In this document: positions 7,389-16,040 of the stretch, piece after piece
Position numbering within the stretch: the stretch's first letter is position 1
Layout: each line of letters opens with the position of its first letter
NCBI GenBank assembly: GCA_964632845.1
Contig: CAZWDU010000010.1
Coordinates: forward strand, 9,690-73,689
Reading direction: 5' to 3'
Source: JAOZHU01 sp964632845
GTDB taxonomy: Archaea; Thermoproteota; Bathyarchaeia; Bathyarchaeales; Bathycorpusculaceae
Length of the DNA: 64,000 nucleotides
Notes under the pieces: generated by a model
Told to the model about the DNA's origin: nothing
Seen by the model: the letters and a program-made list of their open reading frames with translations, nothing else
The model's database searches: none
Made by a program: the position numbers and the translations under genes

Positions 7389-7425
7389 GGTATATATAGA
7401 AGAGGGCATAGTCCAAAGATTTGCA
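7389..7425 (+). promoter_or_regulatory. Strong TATA box upstream of dnaG
   Basis: GGTATATATAG at about 7389-7399 is followed by a purine-rich run and TAGTCCAAAGATTTGCACAACA. The same order of elements (TATATAGA, purine run, CCAAA, CACAACA) is found upstream of gatD at 29953. Transcription would start near 7425, leaving a leader of roughly 100 bases before the dnaG start. Confidence 0.55.
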
Positions 7426-7529
7426 CAACAGAAGTGCAGAAACCTTAAAGAGCAAGATTAAGCATTCATAAAGCTAATAACAAGTAACGTTAGATAATCT
7501 CATGAACAGCGAGAATAAGCTCGCGTTTC

Positions 7530-8723
7530 ATGTGGTTAAACTTAACTCAGAACATTACACATTGGAGGTGTACATTTACGGGAGCATCCCAAGCATTTAC
7601 CATAAAGTATGTTATACACGCTAGATTTGAAATCGAAGGTGTAGTAGAAAAACCAGATGTTATAGGCGCAGTTTTCGGGCAAACAGAAGGACTTTTCGGA
7701 CCAGAACTTGATTTAAGAGAGCTTCAGAAAACAGGACGCATCGGAAGAATAGAAATCGAACTGCACTCAAAAAATGACCGCACCACAGGCTCAATAACCA
7801 TCCCCACCAGCTTAGACCGCGTAAGCACCGCGTTAATTGCCGCAAGCGTCGAAAGCATAAACCGTGTAGGACCATGCTCAGCAAAAGTCAACCTAGACAA
7901 AATCGAAGACATCCGCGAAGCCAGACGCAAAGTAATAATCGACCGCGCAAAAGAAATCCTCCACAAATGGAACATCGAATCCATGCCAACTGTGGATGAG
8001 GTTTACAAAGAAATCAGCGACACCATGAAAATCGGTAAAGTCGAAAAATACGGGCCAGAAGACCTACCAGCAGGACCAACGCTCGAAACCGCCAAAGAAG
8101 TAATTATAGTCGAAGGCAGAGCAGACATAATCAACCTAATGCGCTGCGGAATACTCAACGCCGTAGCACTAGAAGGCGCCAAAGTCCCTGAATCCATAAA
8201 AAAACTCACCAAAGAAAAAGAATGCACCGCGTTGCTGGACGGCGACAGAGGTGGAGATTTAATTCTCAAAGAACTCCTGCAAGTCACAAGCGTACGCTAC
8301 GTTGGACGCGCACCCAGAGGAAAAGAAATCGAAGAGTGCAACTGCAAAGAAATCAGCGAAGCATTAGAAGCTAAAGTTCCAGTGTCAGAACTTTTCAAGC
8401 AGCCGAAGAAAGAACGCCCAAAACCAGAACTTCCAGCAGCAATCAGCCACGGCGTAAAAGCATTACAAGGCACACTTGAAGCAGTTCTCCTCAGCGAAAA
8501 ACTTGAACAGATGGAGCGATTGCCCGTAAGCCAGTTGGCTGAAAAACTGCAGCAAGCAAAAGGCGTTGACACAATAATATTTGATGGCATAATAACCCAG
8601 CGCATAGTCGACATGGCAGCTGAAAAAAACATAAAACGAATAGTTGCCGCTAGAGTCTCAGAAGCAGTAAAACCCGCGTTAAACGTTGAACTAATAACCT
8701 TCCAAGACACCGCACAAAACTAA
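7530..8723 (+). CDS. dnaG: DnaG-type primase / exosome-associated Toprim protein, archaeal
   Basis: Archaeal DnaG homologue, about 397 residues. The N-terminal domain has the family signature EGVVEKPDVIGAVFGQTEGL (37-54) followed by GPELDLRELQ. The Toprim domain carries IIVEGRADI with Glu195 and LLDGDRGGD with Asp237, Asp239 and Asp243. In archaea this protein makes RNA primers in vitro and is also a subunit of the RNA exosome. The true start is uncertain: GGAGGTG at 7565-7571 precedes no in-frame ATG, GTG or TTG, and another frame from the ATG at 7503 overlaps it (see findings). The ATG at 7530 is the only canonical start upstream of the conserved domain. Confidence 0.9.
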   Translation: MWLNLTQNITHWRCTFTGASQAFTIKYVIHARFEIEGVVEKPDVIGAVFGQTEGLFGPELDLRELQKTGRIGRIEIELHSKNDRTTGSITIPTSLDRVSTALIAASVESINRVGPCSAKVNLDKIEDIREARRKVIIDRAKEILHKWNIESMPTVDEVYKEISDTMKIGKVEKYGPEDLPAGPTLETAKEVIIVEGRADIINLMRCGILNAVALEGAKVPESIKKLTKEKECTALLDGDRGGDLILKELLQVTSVRYVGRAPRGKEIEECNCKEISEALEAKVPVSELFKQPKKERPKPELPAAISHGVKALQGTLEAVLLSEKLEQMERLPVSQLAEKLQQAKGVDTIIFDGIITQRIVDMAAEKNIKRIVAARVSEAVKPALNVELITFQDTAQN

Positions 8724-8978
8724 TCGCATACAAAACCCAAAAAGCTTTCAGCCCTGCAGAAAAAGGACATGCACAAACTTTTCGACTCTTACTCTCTGCA
8801 AACTAAATTATACAGATACCCCAAACAAACAGTACTCAAAAACCACACCCCCTCCCCTTTATATACAAACAGAACAACTACAGAAAACGTGCGCCAAGAA
8901 ACGCAGAAAAAATAAGCAAGTAAAAATTGGTTACTTTTGCTCTTTAGACAACCCTATGGGTTACTTCTTCAATGGATT
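8724..8978. other. Intergenic region with an orphan TATA box
   Basis: The two flanking genes converge here, so no promoter is expected, yet a clear CCTTTATATAC lies at about 8859-8869. GGTTACTT occurs twice (about 8930 and 8954) with a short U-rich stretch, which may be termination signals. No gene is visible. Confidence 0.35.
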
Positions 8979-11777
8979 CTAGTGGTGTAGTTGTTCTTGG
9001 ATAATTTCTTGAGCTTTTTCTACGGCGTGATGCAGTTTTTCAGGTTGTGTTCCGCCGCCTTGTGCAAAGTTTGGTCTTCCACCGCCCCCACCGCCAATGA
9101 TAGGCGAAACCACTTTGACTACTTCGCCAGCGTGCACGCCTTTTTCTAAAGCAGTTTTCCCAGCCATAACAAGTATCCTCGCGGTTTTTCCATCCGAACC
9201 ATAAAACAACGTAACCGTTGCCTCATCACGCTCGATTAACTTGTTTGCCGTCTGCACCATGCGGTTCACGTCAATTAACTCTTGAAAATCTCGCTTCACC
9301 AGCTTCACGCCGCAGATTTCCTGCACTGCTTCAGAAGCTGTAGATACATCAAAACCAGCGGTTTCTTTAGCAGCCAACTCTTTGATTAGCCTGCGCTTTT
9401 CCGCGTTAGTTTCCTTCAACTCTTTCGCGAGTTTCTCAGCAGTTTTATCCAGTTTCTCCACAGGTGCACTTAGCACTTCAGAAACCTTCCACAACAAAAG
9501 CTCCTGCCGCTGCACCGCCTTCAACGCTTGAAGCCCAACCGCGTAAGCAAGCCGCTCCACCCCGTCCTGAACACGCTCCGTGTAAACGATTTTGATGAAT
9601 CCAATTTCGCCCGTGCTGTTCAAGTGTGTTCCAGCGCACGCTTCAACATCCCAATCGCCAGTTTTCACCACGCGAATCTCTTTACCCGGCACCGCACCGC
9701 CCTGATAAAGCCTGAACCCGTAACGGCTCTCAGCTTCGCCCCGCGACATCCAAGCCGTTTCAACCCGCAAATTTGCCAGAACAGCCTGATTCGCCAACGC
9801 CTCTATCTTGTGCACTTCCTCAGGCGATAAACGGCGATAATGTGAAATATCCAACCGCGAACTTTCCAACCCCTTCTGGGTGCCGTGCTGCCACACATGC
9901 TCGCCTAACACGCGCCTTGCAGCACCGTTAATCAAGTGCGTAGCCGTGTGTGCCTTCATAAGTGCATAACGCTTCTCCCAATCAATAATACCCTTCACCG
10001 CAGCGCACTCTTCAGGTAGTGCAGCGCCTTTCAGCCTGTGTACGATTACTCTGCCCACTTTCTGTACATTAACAACTTCCGCTTTCACTTTGCCAAATGC
10101 TATGAAGCCGTGGTCTGCAGGTTGCCCCCCGCCCTCAGGATAAAAACACGTACGGTCCAAAACCACGTATTCACTGTTTATCACTTTGAGGACTTTGGCG
10201 TCAAACTCCTTCAGGTACTGGTCCACATAGTAAATTTGCTCGGTCGGCTGCAATCCTTCCACAGCGGCTTCCAGCGCCTGCTCAGCCTCTGCTTCCTCTT
10301 CCACAGGCTTAGTCGCCTGCATGTGTCGTTTAGCGATTAACGCGTAAAAGTTCTCAGGAATCTCCACCTGCACGCCCTCAGCCTCAGCCGCTTGCTTTAC
10401 GATTTCAGGCGGAAGCCCCTGCGAATCATACAACTCCGACAGCGTAGCGTCAGGCATACGGCTTACGCTTTTTGCCTTAAGCTCGTCAGCGATGCGCTTC
10501 ACCATGCCTTCACCGCGTTTTATTGTGTCTTCAAACTTTTCTTCTTCCACCTTCAGCATTTCCATAATTTCATTTCGCATCGCCTTAACATGCGGGTAAT
10601 CTTTGCCCCAGTAGTCAATCTGCATGTTCACTATGTCGTAAAGCCGTTCAGGCATGCCAAGCATCCGCAGTAAACGGTAAATCCTGCGGAACAGCAACCG
10701 CGCCAAATAGCCCTCATGAATATTTGAAGGCACCACGCCCTCCGAAAGAATAAAGCTTAAGCACTTTGTGTGATCCGCAACGGCAAAAGCGTTTTCAACA
10801 GGCGCAAGCACCTTATCCAGCTCAGTCATGGGCATTCCAACGAGTTGTGCTACACGGCGTCGCGCGTTGAACCTGTTCACGGTTTTATCCACGCTTACTA
10901 GTCCAGAATACTTGGCTACACGCGGCAGAAGCGCATTATCAACTTTCGTCAATCCAGCCATTTTGAAAATCTTACTTAGCAAGTCGCCGTAAACAGCGTG
11001 GAAGCAACTGGGGGTTCCCTGTGAAAGCCACGCGAAGCGGTCTAACCCGTAGCCTGTATCCACTGTGCGTATGGGCAACTTCATAAACTCGTCGTTCACC
11101 ACTTTGTACTGCATGAAAACGAGCGTGCCTACTTCTAATCCGCCAATGATGCATTCCACGTCGGGTCCAGCGTTTCCGCCGCCAACCCAAACATCCTCCT
11201 TGTAAGTAACCTCCTCAGACTTCACGCCTAACACGTCAGTGACAAACTCGTGGTGGTACCGCACAGTCTGGTCTTTCCAGTACACTTCGCGGTCAGGATA
11301 ATTGAAGGCGTGATGCCCGCCCATCTCAAAAATAGTCAAGTGCCTGCCAAAAGTTGGTCCCGTGTTGGCAATATCCACCAGTCGGATACATGGCTGCGCT
11401 ATCACAAGCGGGTTAGCAGGCGGCGGCGCAATGCCCTCTGTAACATAAGGCTGAAAATCAATTATGCTCGCGTGAGTCAAGTAAATATCCGCGCGCCATC
11501 TCGCCACTACAGGGTAAGGTTTAACGCGCATGTGCCCATGTTTCTCGAAGAATGACAGGAAAGCTTCCCGCATCTCTGGAAGACTGTAGCTTCTTTTTGT
11601 AGGCGAATCGCCAAGAAATGAGTAGCAGGCGCACTCGTCTGAGGTAGATTCGCTGCATGTCTCCTGCTGCGGATTCTGCGTCCAATAATACTCTCCGCAT
11701 CGTGGGCAGAGTTTCCTCACGAAGCCTTCTTCTTTGAAGAAGGGAAGCGCATATTCTTCTGCTGGAAATCGGTTCAA
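8979..11777 (-). CDS. alaS: Alanyl-tRNA synthetase, archaeal type
   Basis: Class II aminoacyl-tRNA synthetase of 932 residues that charges and proofreads tRNA-Ala. In order: an archaeal N-terminal extension with a Cys cluster (KLCPRCGEYYW and the following Cys residues), the catalytic core (FFEKHGHMRVKPYPVVARW, DRFAWLSQG), the second domain, the editing site HTATHLING (about residue 609) and the zinc-binding CAGTHLN (about 713), then a coiled coil and the C-terminal DHHA1 domain with a six-glycine run before RPNFAQGGG. The start is taken as TTG. It converges with dnaG and stands alone on the minus strand. Confidence 0.95.
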   Translation of the reverse strand: MNRFPAEEYALPFFKEEGFVRKLCPRCGEYYWTQNPQQETCSESTSDECACYSFLGDSPTKRSYSLPEMREAFLSFFEKHGHMRVKPYPVVARWRADIYLTHASIIDFQPYVTEGIAPPPANPLVIAQPCIRLVDIANTGPTFGRHLTIFEMGGHHAFNYPDREVYWKDQTVRYHHEFVTDVLGVKSEEVTYKEDVWVGGGNAGPDVECIIGGLEVGTLVFMQYKVVNDEFMKLPIRTVDTGYGLDRFAWLSQGTPSCFHAVYGDLLSKIFKMAGLTKVDNALLPRVAKYSGLVSVDKTVNRFNARRRVAQLVGMPMTELDKVLAPVENAFAVADHTKCLSFILSEGVVPSNIHEGYLARLLFRRIYRLLRMLGMPERLYDIVNMQIDYWGKDYPHVKAMRNEIMEMLKVEEEKFEDTIKRGEGMVKRIADELKAKSVSRMPDATLSELYDSQGLPPEIVKQAAEAEGVQVEIPENFYALIAKRHMQATKPVEEEAEAEQALEAAVEGLQPTEQIYYVDQYLKEFDAKVLKVINSEYVVLDRTCFYPEGGGQPADHGFIAFGKVKAEVVNVQKVGRVIVHRLKGAALPEECAAVKGIIDWEKRYALMKAHTATHLINGAARRVLGEHVWQHGTQKGLESSRLDISHYRRLSPEEVHKIEALANQAVLANLRVETAWMSRGEAESRYGFRLYQGGAVPGKEIRVVKTGDWDVEACAGTHLNSTGEIGFIKIVYTERVQDGVERLAYAVGLQALKAVQRQELLLWKVSEVLSAPVEKLDKTAEKLAKELKETNAEKRRLIKELAAKETAGFDVSTASEAVQEICGVKLVKRDFQELIDVNRMVQTANKLIERDEATVTLFYGSDGKTARILVMAGKTALEKGVHAGEVVKVVSPIIGGGGGGRPNFAQGGGTQPEKLHHAVEKAQEIIQEQLHH

Positions 11778-11848
11778 CTTTCAAGGCACTCCGTTCGCTA
11801 TTGCAGTTTATTGAGGGTTTACGAACTAGATAGATTTAAAGAATTTCG

Positions 11849-12157
11849 CTACCCAATCTTTAAACCGAGCAGAAAGCCCACCATGAAACTGCCGATGAAC
11901 GGTAAAAGCGAAATTAAGCCGACAAGCCAAGATGCTGCTTGTGCTGCACCGCCAAGCCAGCCTGTTATTGTGCTCCAGAGAGCACCGAAGTTTATGCTTA
12001 TCACATCACTTGTGCCCAGATAAAGCAGGACGATGACGAATATGCCTATGAGAACAATGAAGAGTTTAGCTAGTTTCTTAAGCGCAAAGCCCACTATGAA
12101 ACCGCCGACCGCGCCTAGTCCAAGCTGAAAAACAATAGGTGAAAATATTTCACTCAT
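11849..12157 (-). CDS. FUN14-family membrane protein
   Basis: A 102-residue integral membrane protein with three hydrophobic segments. The N-terminal GGFIVGFALKKLAKL (about 18-32) is the FUN14 signature: Gly-rich helix followed by a short basic stretch. The C-terminus (SFMVGFLLGLKIG) repeats the Gly-rich motif. FUN14 proteins are mitophagy receptors in eukaryotes; archaeal members have no established function. It lies just upstream of alaS on the same strand. Confidence 0.75.
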   Translation of the reverse strand: MSEIFSPIVFQLGLGAVGGFIVGFALKKLAKLFIVLIGIFVIVLLYLGTSDVISINFGALWSTITGWLGGAAQAASWLVGLISLLPFIGSFMVGFLLGLKIG

Positions 12158-12240
12158 ATATTCTTCCTCAACAGAATATGCTAACGCAGGTTCAGTTTAA
12201 AACCCTTTTGCGTAAAACACTCTGCTCAAGCAGGCTTTAC

Positions 12241-13584
12241 CTAAGACGAATGCCAGCCTTCAATTAAGTCCCTTGCTTCCCAACAGCACTTCTCCAAGCC
12301 ATAACGTCTAAGTGGCTTAGTTAAATGCCGCTGCGACCTAGTAGCCGTCACATAAAGCCCAGTTTTTAATTCGCGGTCCACAGCAATAGCAACTTTCGCT
12401 AAACCACTGTTAAACTTTGAACCGCAGTTTTCACATCTGAAACCTTGATTTTTACCCATAGACTTCAAGCGCTTGCCACATTCGGGGCACAATGGGTTTT
12501 GGTAACGTGCTTTTGGAGCAAGCGTAGTGACGCGGATTTTTTCAAGGTTCACAGTTAAAGGCTTACCCTGCGACGGCTTACGCACTGCACCGCAGACCTC
12601 TACGCTGTCACCTACGATAAGTTTCATCGCCACTTTGCGAAGAGCACCTGTAGGTTCATAAGCTGCGCAGTCCACTTCATCGCTTTCGTCTTTAATGGAG
12701 AAAATTATGTGTCGCAAAGGAATTATCCGCGGATTCTGCGAGACAACACCTTTGGCGATGACTGAGTTATACGGTTTTATGTGATTTAACGCGGGCACCT
12801 GTTTGAGATGTGCATCCGTACCTTGGTTCGTGCGGAAAATTACCCACCGCTCCACTTGCTCCAGCGGCTTAACCAACGCAAAAGCTTTCTTTACGATTTC
12901 CGGCGTTTCGCCTCTGATGCCGAAGAGAATGGGGTCTGGTCCCCGCGGCGTGATGATAACTCTGCCTTTTTCTACATCCACATTGTTGAACGTGTACGGC
13001 TGCGTCACCTTGTCCATTTCGAAAATGGAAGCTTCATCAACTTTTCTTTTTGAACCGCAGTTTTCTGCCGCGCGGTACGCTATGAGTTCATAGGTGTGGT
13101 CGCCTTTGAGGGTTTCGCCGATGGCTGCCAACGCGCCAATTATGCCTCTGCAAGTGTTAAAGCCTAAGGCTTCGCCTTCAAACTTTTCAATAAGTGTTGT
13201 TGCTTCCTTTAGGGTTACGATGCCAGTTATGGCGTTTTTCGCGAAAGCTGTGACTTCTTCTGGAACCGTAGCCTGTGTGAGAAAAACGATTCCCGGGTCG
13301 GTGCCTTTGAAGCTAAGGTCGGCATGTTCTTCCACCAAGCTTATGGCTGTTTCTTTAATTTGTTCTTCCAGTCCTTCATCATATGCGATTCTTAGGCATA
13401 GGGCGCCGTTGCCTCTAGTCTTCCAAGGCACGTTAGGGTTAAGTCTAACCAGGTTCGGATAATCCAGAAACTTGGCGTTTAGCTTCTCCAGTTTTTCCAG
13501 AAGAAGCGCAGCCACGTAGGTGGTGCAGCCTTTTCTAGTTGAGTCCGTATCATCGAAGCCAATGTGCATTCTCTGCTTTTTCAT
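12241..13584 (-). CDS. tiaS: tRNA(Ile2) 2-agmatinylcytidine synthetase
   Basis: TiaS uses ATP and agmatine to modify C34 of the AUA-decoding tRNA-Ile, which gives archaea their isoleucine/methionine codon distinction. About 447 residues from the ATG at 13584; the ATG at 13569 (MHIGFDDTDS) is also possible. The N-terminus has the diagnostic GFDDTDSTRKGCTTY. An OB-fold follows (about SIKDESDEVDCAAYEPTG), and a C-terminal zinc ribbon has CPECG and CENCG. This is an essential archaeal translation gene and supports the taxonomic call. Confidence 0.93.
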   Translation of the reverse strand: MKKQRMHIGFDDTDSTRKGCTTYVAALLLEKLEKLNAKFLDYPNLVRLNPNVPWKTRGNGALCLRIAYDEGLEEQIKETAISLVEEHADLSFKGTDPGIVFLTQATVPEEVTAFAKNAITGIVTLKEATTLIEKFEGEALGFNTCRGIIGALAAIGETLKGDHTYELIAYRAAENCGSKRKVDEASIFEMDKVTQPYTFNNVDVEKGRVIITPRGPDPILFGIRGETPEIVKKAFALVKPLEQVERWVIFRTNQGTDAHLKQVPALNHIKPYNSVIAKGVVSQNPRIIPLRHIIFSIKDESDEVDCAAYEPTGALRKVAMKLIVGDSVEVCGAVRKPSQGKPLTVNLEKIRVTTLAPKARYQNPLCPECGKRLKSMGKNQGFRCENCGSKFNSGLAKVAIAVDRELKTGLYVTATRSQRHLTKPLRRYGLEKCCWEARDLIEGWHSS

Positions 13585-13727
13585 TAACGGCAACCTGCTC
13601 TTGTAGAGTATGGGGCTGCACTGGGTAAAAAGAGTATTTGAGGCGTAAACGCTTCAGCAGTAGTTTTTACAGGTGTAAGACTACTAATCAATCGTTTCAC
13701 GAAGTAGGGTAAAGAAAGGGAAGATTG

Positions 13728-13964
13728 CTATTTTTCTTCGACGACTATCATTGTTAGTGTTGAGCGCACTTTGTCAAGTCGTCTGATGCGCCATGTCACG
13801 GTTTCTTTCAGTCTATCCATTGTGTCTGCCTTAACGCGTGCAACTATGTCGTAGACGCCGTAGACGGCGAAAGAGTCATCTACACCCTCGACTTTTTTTA
13901 GTTCTTTCAGGACATCAGCCTCAGAATCTATCTCGGTGTTTATTAACACAAACGCTGTAGGCAT
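13728..13964 (-). CDS. Stand-alone RAM (Lrp/AsnC ligand-binding) domain protein
   Basis: A 78-residue protein consisting only of the alpha-beta RAM domain found at the C-terminus of Lrp/AsnC regulators, without the DNA-binding helix-turn-helix. The pattern AFVLINTEIDSEADVLKEL, then VYGVYDIVARVKAD and LTMIVVEE, is typical. Such proteins bind amino acids or modulate full-length Lrp proteins in other archaea. A close paralogue lies at 17072 on the opposite strand. Confidence 0.85.
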   Translation of the reverse strand: MPTAFVLINTEIDSEADVLKELKKVEGVDDSFAVYGVYDIVARVKADTMDRLKETVTWRIRRLDKVRSTLTMIVVEEK

Positions 13965-14241
13965 ACAAACTCCTCACATAATGTTGTCTCTTTCTGCATT
14001 AAAATGTTTTTCTCAAAAGCGCCTTTCAAGCCGTTTGACATGTGCAATTGGGCTTCTAAGCGGTTTTGCAAAGTACAATGGACGCAGGGGGTTGCGCTCC
14101 GAATTTAGAGCGTGAACAAATCATTAGGTTTATGCGGAAACGCTGCCACCGTTTTTAATTAAAGGTTTAAAGGTTTTTCTTGCTTGGTTTATTGCAGGCG
14201 ATAGTTAGTGAAGGTTGCGTTTTGGCTGTTAGACATTACTT

Positions 14242-14304
14242 TTACTTTTTCCTCAAGTAGACGAGCAGACCAGCAACAGTAGCAATCGGCAATGCGGTAG
14301 ACTC
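14242..14304 (-). pseudogene. Decayed C-terminal membrane anchor of a surface protein
   Basis: On the minus strand the 20 codons between stops at 14305-14307 and 14242-14244 read as a hydrophobic helix plus basic tail (ALPIATVAGLLVYLRKK). This closely resembles the C-terminal anchors of the intact secreted proteins in this window. No upstream coding sequence remains, so I read it as the tail of a lost surface-protein gene. It is very short, so chance is possible. Confidence 0.3.
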
Positions 14305-14356
14305 CTATAAGTTTCAAGTATGCTGAGCTTCTGCTGTTCTACTTGCTGCTGTGCTT

Positions 14357-14421
14357 GTCAAGAAACCTTGACTAAGAAAAAGCCTGTTTGGTCAAGAAAC
14401 CTTGATAAAAACGCTTTTATT
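14357..14421 (+). promoter_or_regulatory. Tandem GTCAAG palindromes and TATA box of the beta-helix gene
   Basis: GTCAAG-AAAC-CTTGAC at 14357-14372 is a perfect 6-bp palindrome with a 4-base spacer; a second copy with one changed base lies at 14391-14406, 34 bases on. A conserved AAAAACGCTTTTAT (TATA box) follows at 14407-14420. The same module occurs at 26145-26208 in front of the kelch gene. The rest of 13965-14356 holds no other gene that I can see. Confidence 0.75.
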
Positions 14422-14456
14422 ACGAAAACAGTCCGATGTTATTGTGGAGGCTGGCT

Positions 14457-15962
14457 GTGCACAAGAAACTATTTTTGGCTTTTTTTATAGGCATCTTGGT
14501 GGTAGGCGGATTCATTTTGTTGAAAACGCCTCCCTTTGGCACCGTGCAAGCCTCTACAGACGTAACTGGAATAATCAATTCAGACGCCACTTGGACAAAA
14601 GCAAACAGCCCCTACACGCTTACAGGACCCGTAGCCGTAAACAGTGGGGTAACTTTAACGATTGAACCCGGAGTAACCGTTAACCTTAACGCCTATTACA
14701 TTCAGGTGAATGGAACGTTAACGGCGAGGGGTTCAGATAGCGATAAAATTTATTTTCATGGTGGCTCAATCGTGTTTACGCCTATCGGCAATGGCTGGAA
14801 TGAGCAGGCTGGTTCTGGTTCAATACTCGAAAACACTGTAACTGATTCTTTGACAGTTGATGTTTCCGTTAAGATAACAAAGAGTTCTGTTAATCAGTTA
14901 AGTTTGGATGGTGGTTCAGCTGTGATCTCTTATAATTCCATAAACTCGATTTTCGTTGGAGCGAATGCGTCGCCGATTATAACTAACAATGATATAACCA
15001 CTTCCTTCACATTGCATGGTTCTCCGACAGTCACGTTTAACAATATTGATACGCGACCTTGGGTAAGAAGCGGCTCACCCGTAATTTCCAATAATCAAAT
15101 CAGCGATGGTATCCACTGTGACGCTAAAAGTGGTCAAATAACGATTTCGCACAATGAAATACGCTCGAAGAACAATTTTGCGCTTATTTTGGTTGCTGGT
15201 ACACATGCAGACATCACCAACAATATACTCATCGGAAGTAGCAGTAAGCCGATGGGCATAACGGTTAGCGGAATTTTAGGCTCTGCCTCAATTAGTCAAA
15301 ACCAAATCTACAGCTGCAAAACAGGCATATCTGTTGAAAACAGCAACGTGCAAATCTTCAAAAACGTGATTGTTAACTGTGACTTGGGGATAAACATTGT
15401 TTTACATATAGCGGCATCTGGCTCATATCCCCCGTGGGACACTACCCCCGAAGTGGATGTCCAAGCGAACACGGTCGCTAGGAACGTCGTAGGCATCCAA
15501 TACAGCCCTTACGTGTTGACCTCAACCATCTCAAACAACAACATTTATGATAACAGCCAATACAGCTTTAAACTAAACCAATTCCCAAGCAACGTAACTA
15601 TTTCGAACAACTGGTGGGGAACAACCGACACAGTAGCAATTGACCAGTCAATTTACGATGTCAACGACGACTTTAACTTGGGCGCAGTACTTTTCACGCC
15701 GTTTTTGACTGTGCCAAACCCTGAAGCGCCAGCAATTCCCTCGTCAATACCGACGCTTACGCCAACTTCAGCACCTGCACCTACGCAAGCGCCGGCATCC
15801 ACACCAACTACAACAGAATTGCCTTCTCCGAGCCCAACGGCAACATCGCCCTCACCGCAGACAGGGCTTAGCGGAACAGAAACCGCCATAATCATCGCGT
15901 TAATAGTCATCGCTTCTGTCCAAGTTGTTACACTTGTGCTTGTGCTTAAGAAAAAGCGGTAA
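14457..15962 (+). CDS. Secreted right-handed beta-helix repeat protein with C-terminal anchor
   Basis: About 501 residues from the GTG at 14457, chosen because TGGAGG lies 6-11 bases upstream and because the ATG at 14436 is too close to the TATA box. An N-terminal signal segment (KLFLAFFIGILVVGGFILL) is followed by parallel beta-helix coils rich in N and I (for example ITNNDITTSF, ISNNQISDGI, ISHNEIRSKN, ISQNQIYSCK). Then comes a Pro/Ser/Thr linker (about 425-470) and a C-terminal transmembrane helix with a basic tail ending KKKR. It probably displays a carbohydrate-binding or carbohydrate-active domain outside the cell; no catalytic residues can be assigned. Confidence 0.85.
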   Translation: MHKKLFLAFFIGILVVGGFILLKTPPFGTVQASTDVTGIINSDATWTKANSPYTLTGPVAVNSGVTLTIEPGVTVNLNAYYIQVNGTLTARGSDSDKIYFHGGSIVFTPIGNGWNEQAGSGSILENTVTDSLTVDVSVKITKSSVNQLSLDGGSAVISYNSINSIFVGANASPIITNNDITTSFTLHGSPTVTFNNIDTRPWVRSGSPVISNNQISDGIHCDAKSGQITISHNEIRSKNNFALILVAGTHADITNNILIGSSSKPMGITVSGILGSASISQNQIYSCKTGISVENSNVQIFKNVIVNCDLGINIVLHIAASGSYPPWDTTPEVDVQANTVARNVVGIQYSPYVLTSTISNNNIYDNSQYSFKLNQFPSNVTISNNWWGTTDTVAIDQSIYDVNDDFNLGAVLFTPFLTVPNPEAPAIPSSIPTLTPTSAPAPTQAPASTPTTTELPSPSPTATSPSPQTGLSGTETAIIIALIVIASVQVVTLVLVLKKKR

Positions 15963-16040
15963 TCTGCCACGCGTGTCCAATTCCAACGTAGTTAACCTTA
16001 TCTTACACCACATACCTTAGCCTTAACAGGCGAAGTCAGA

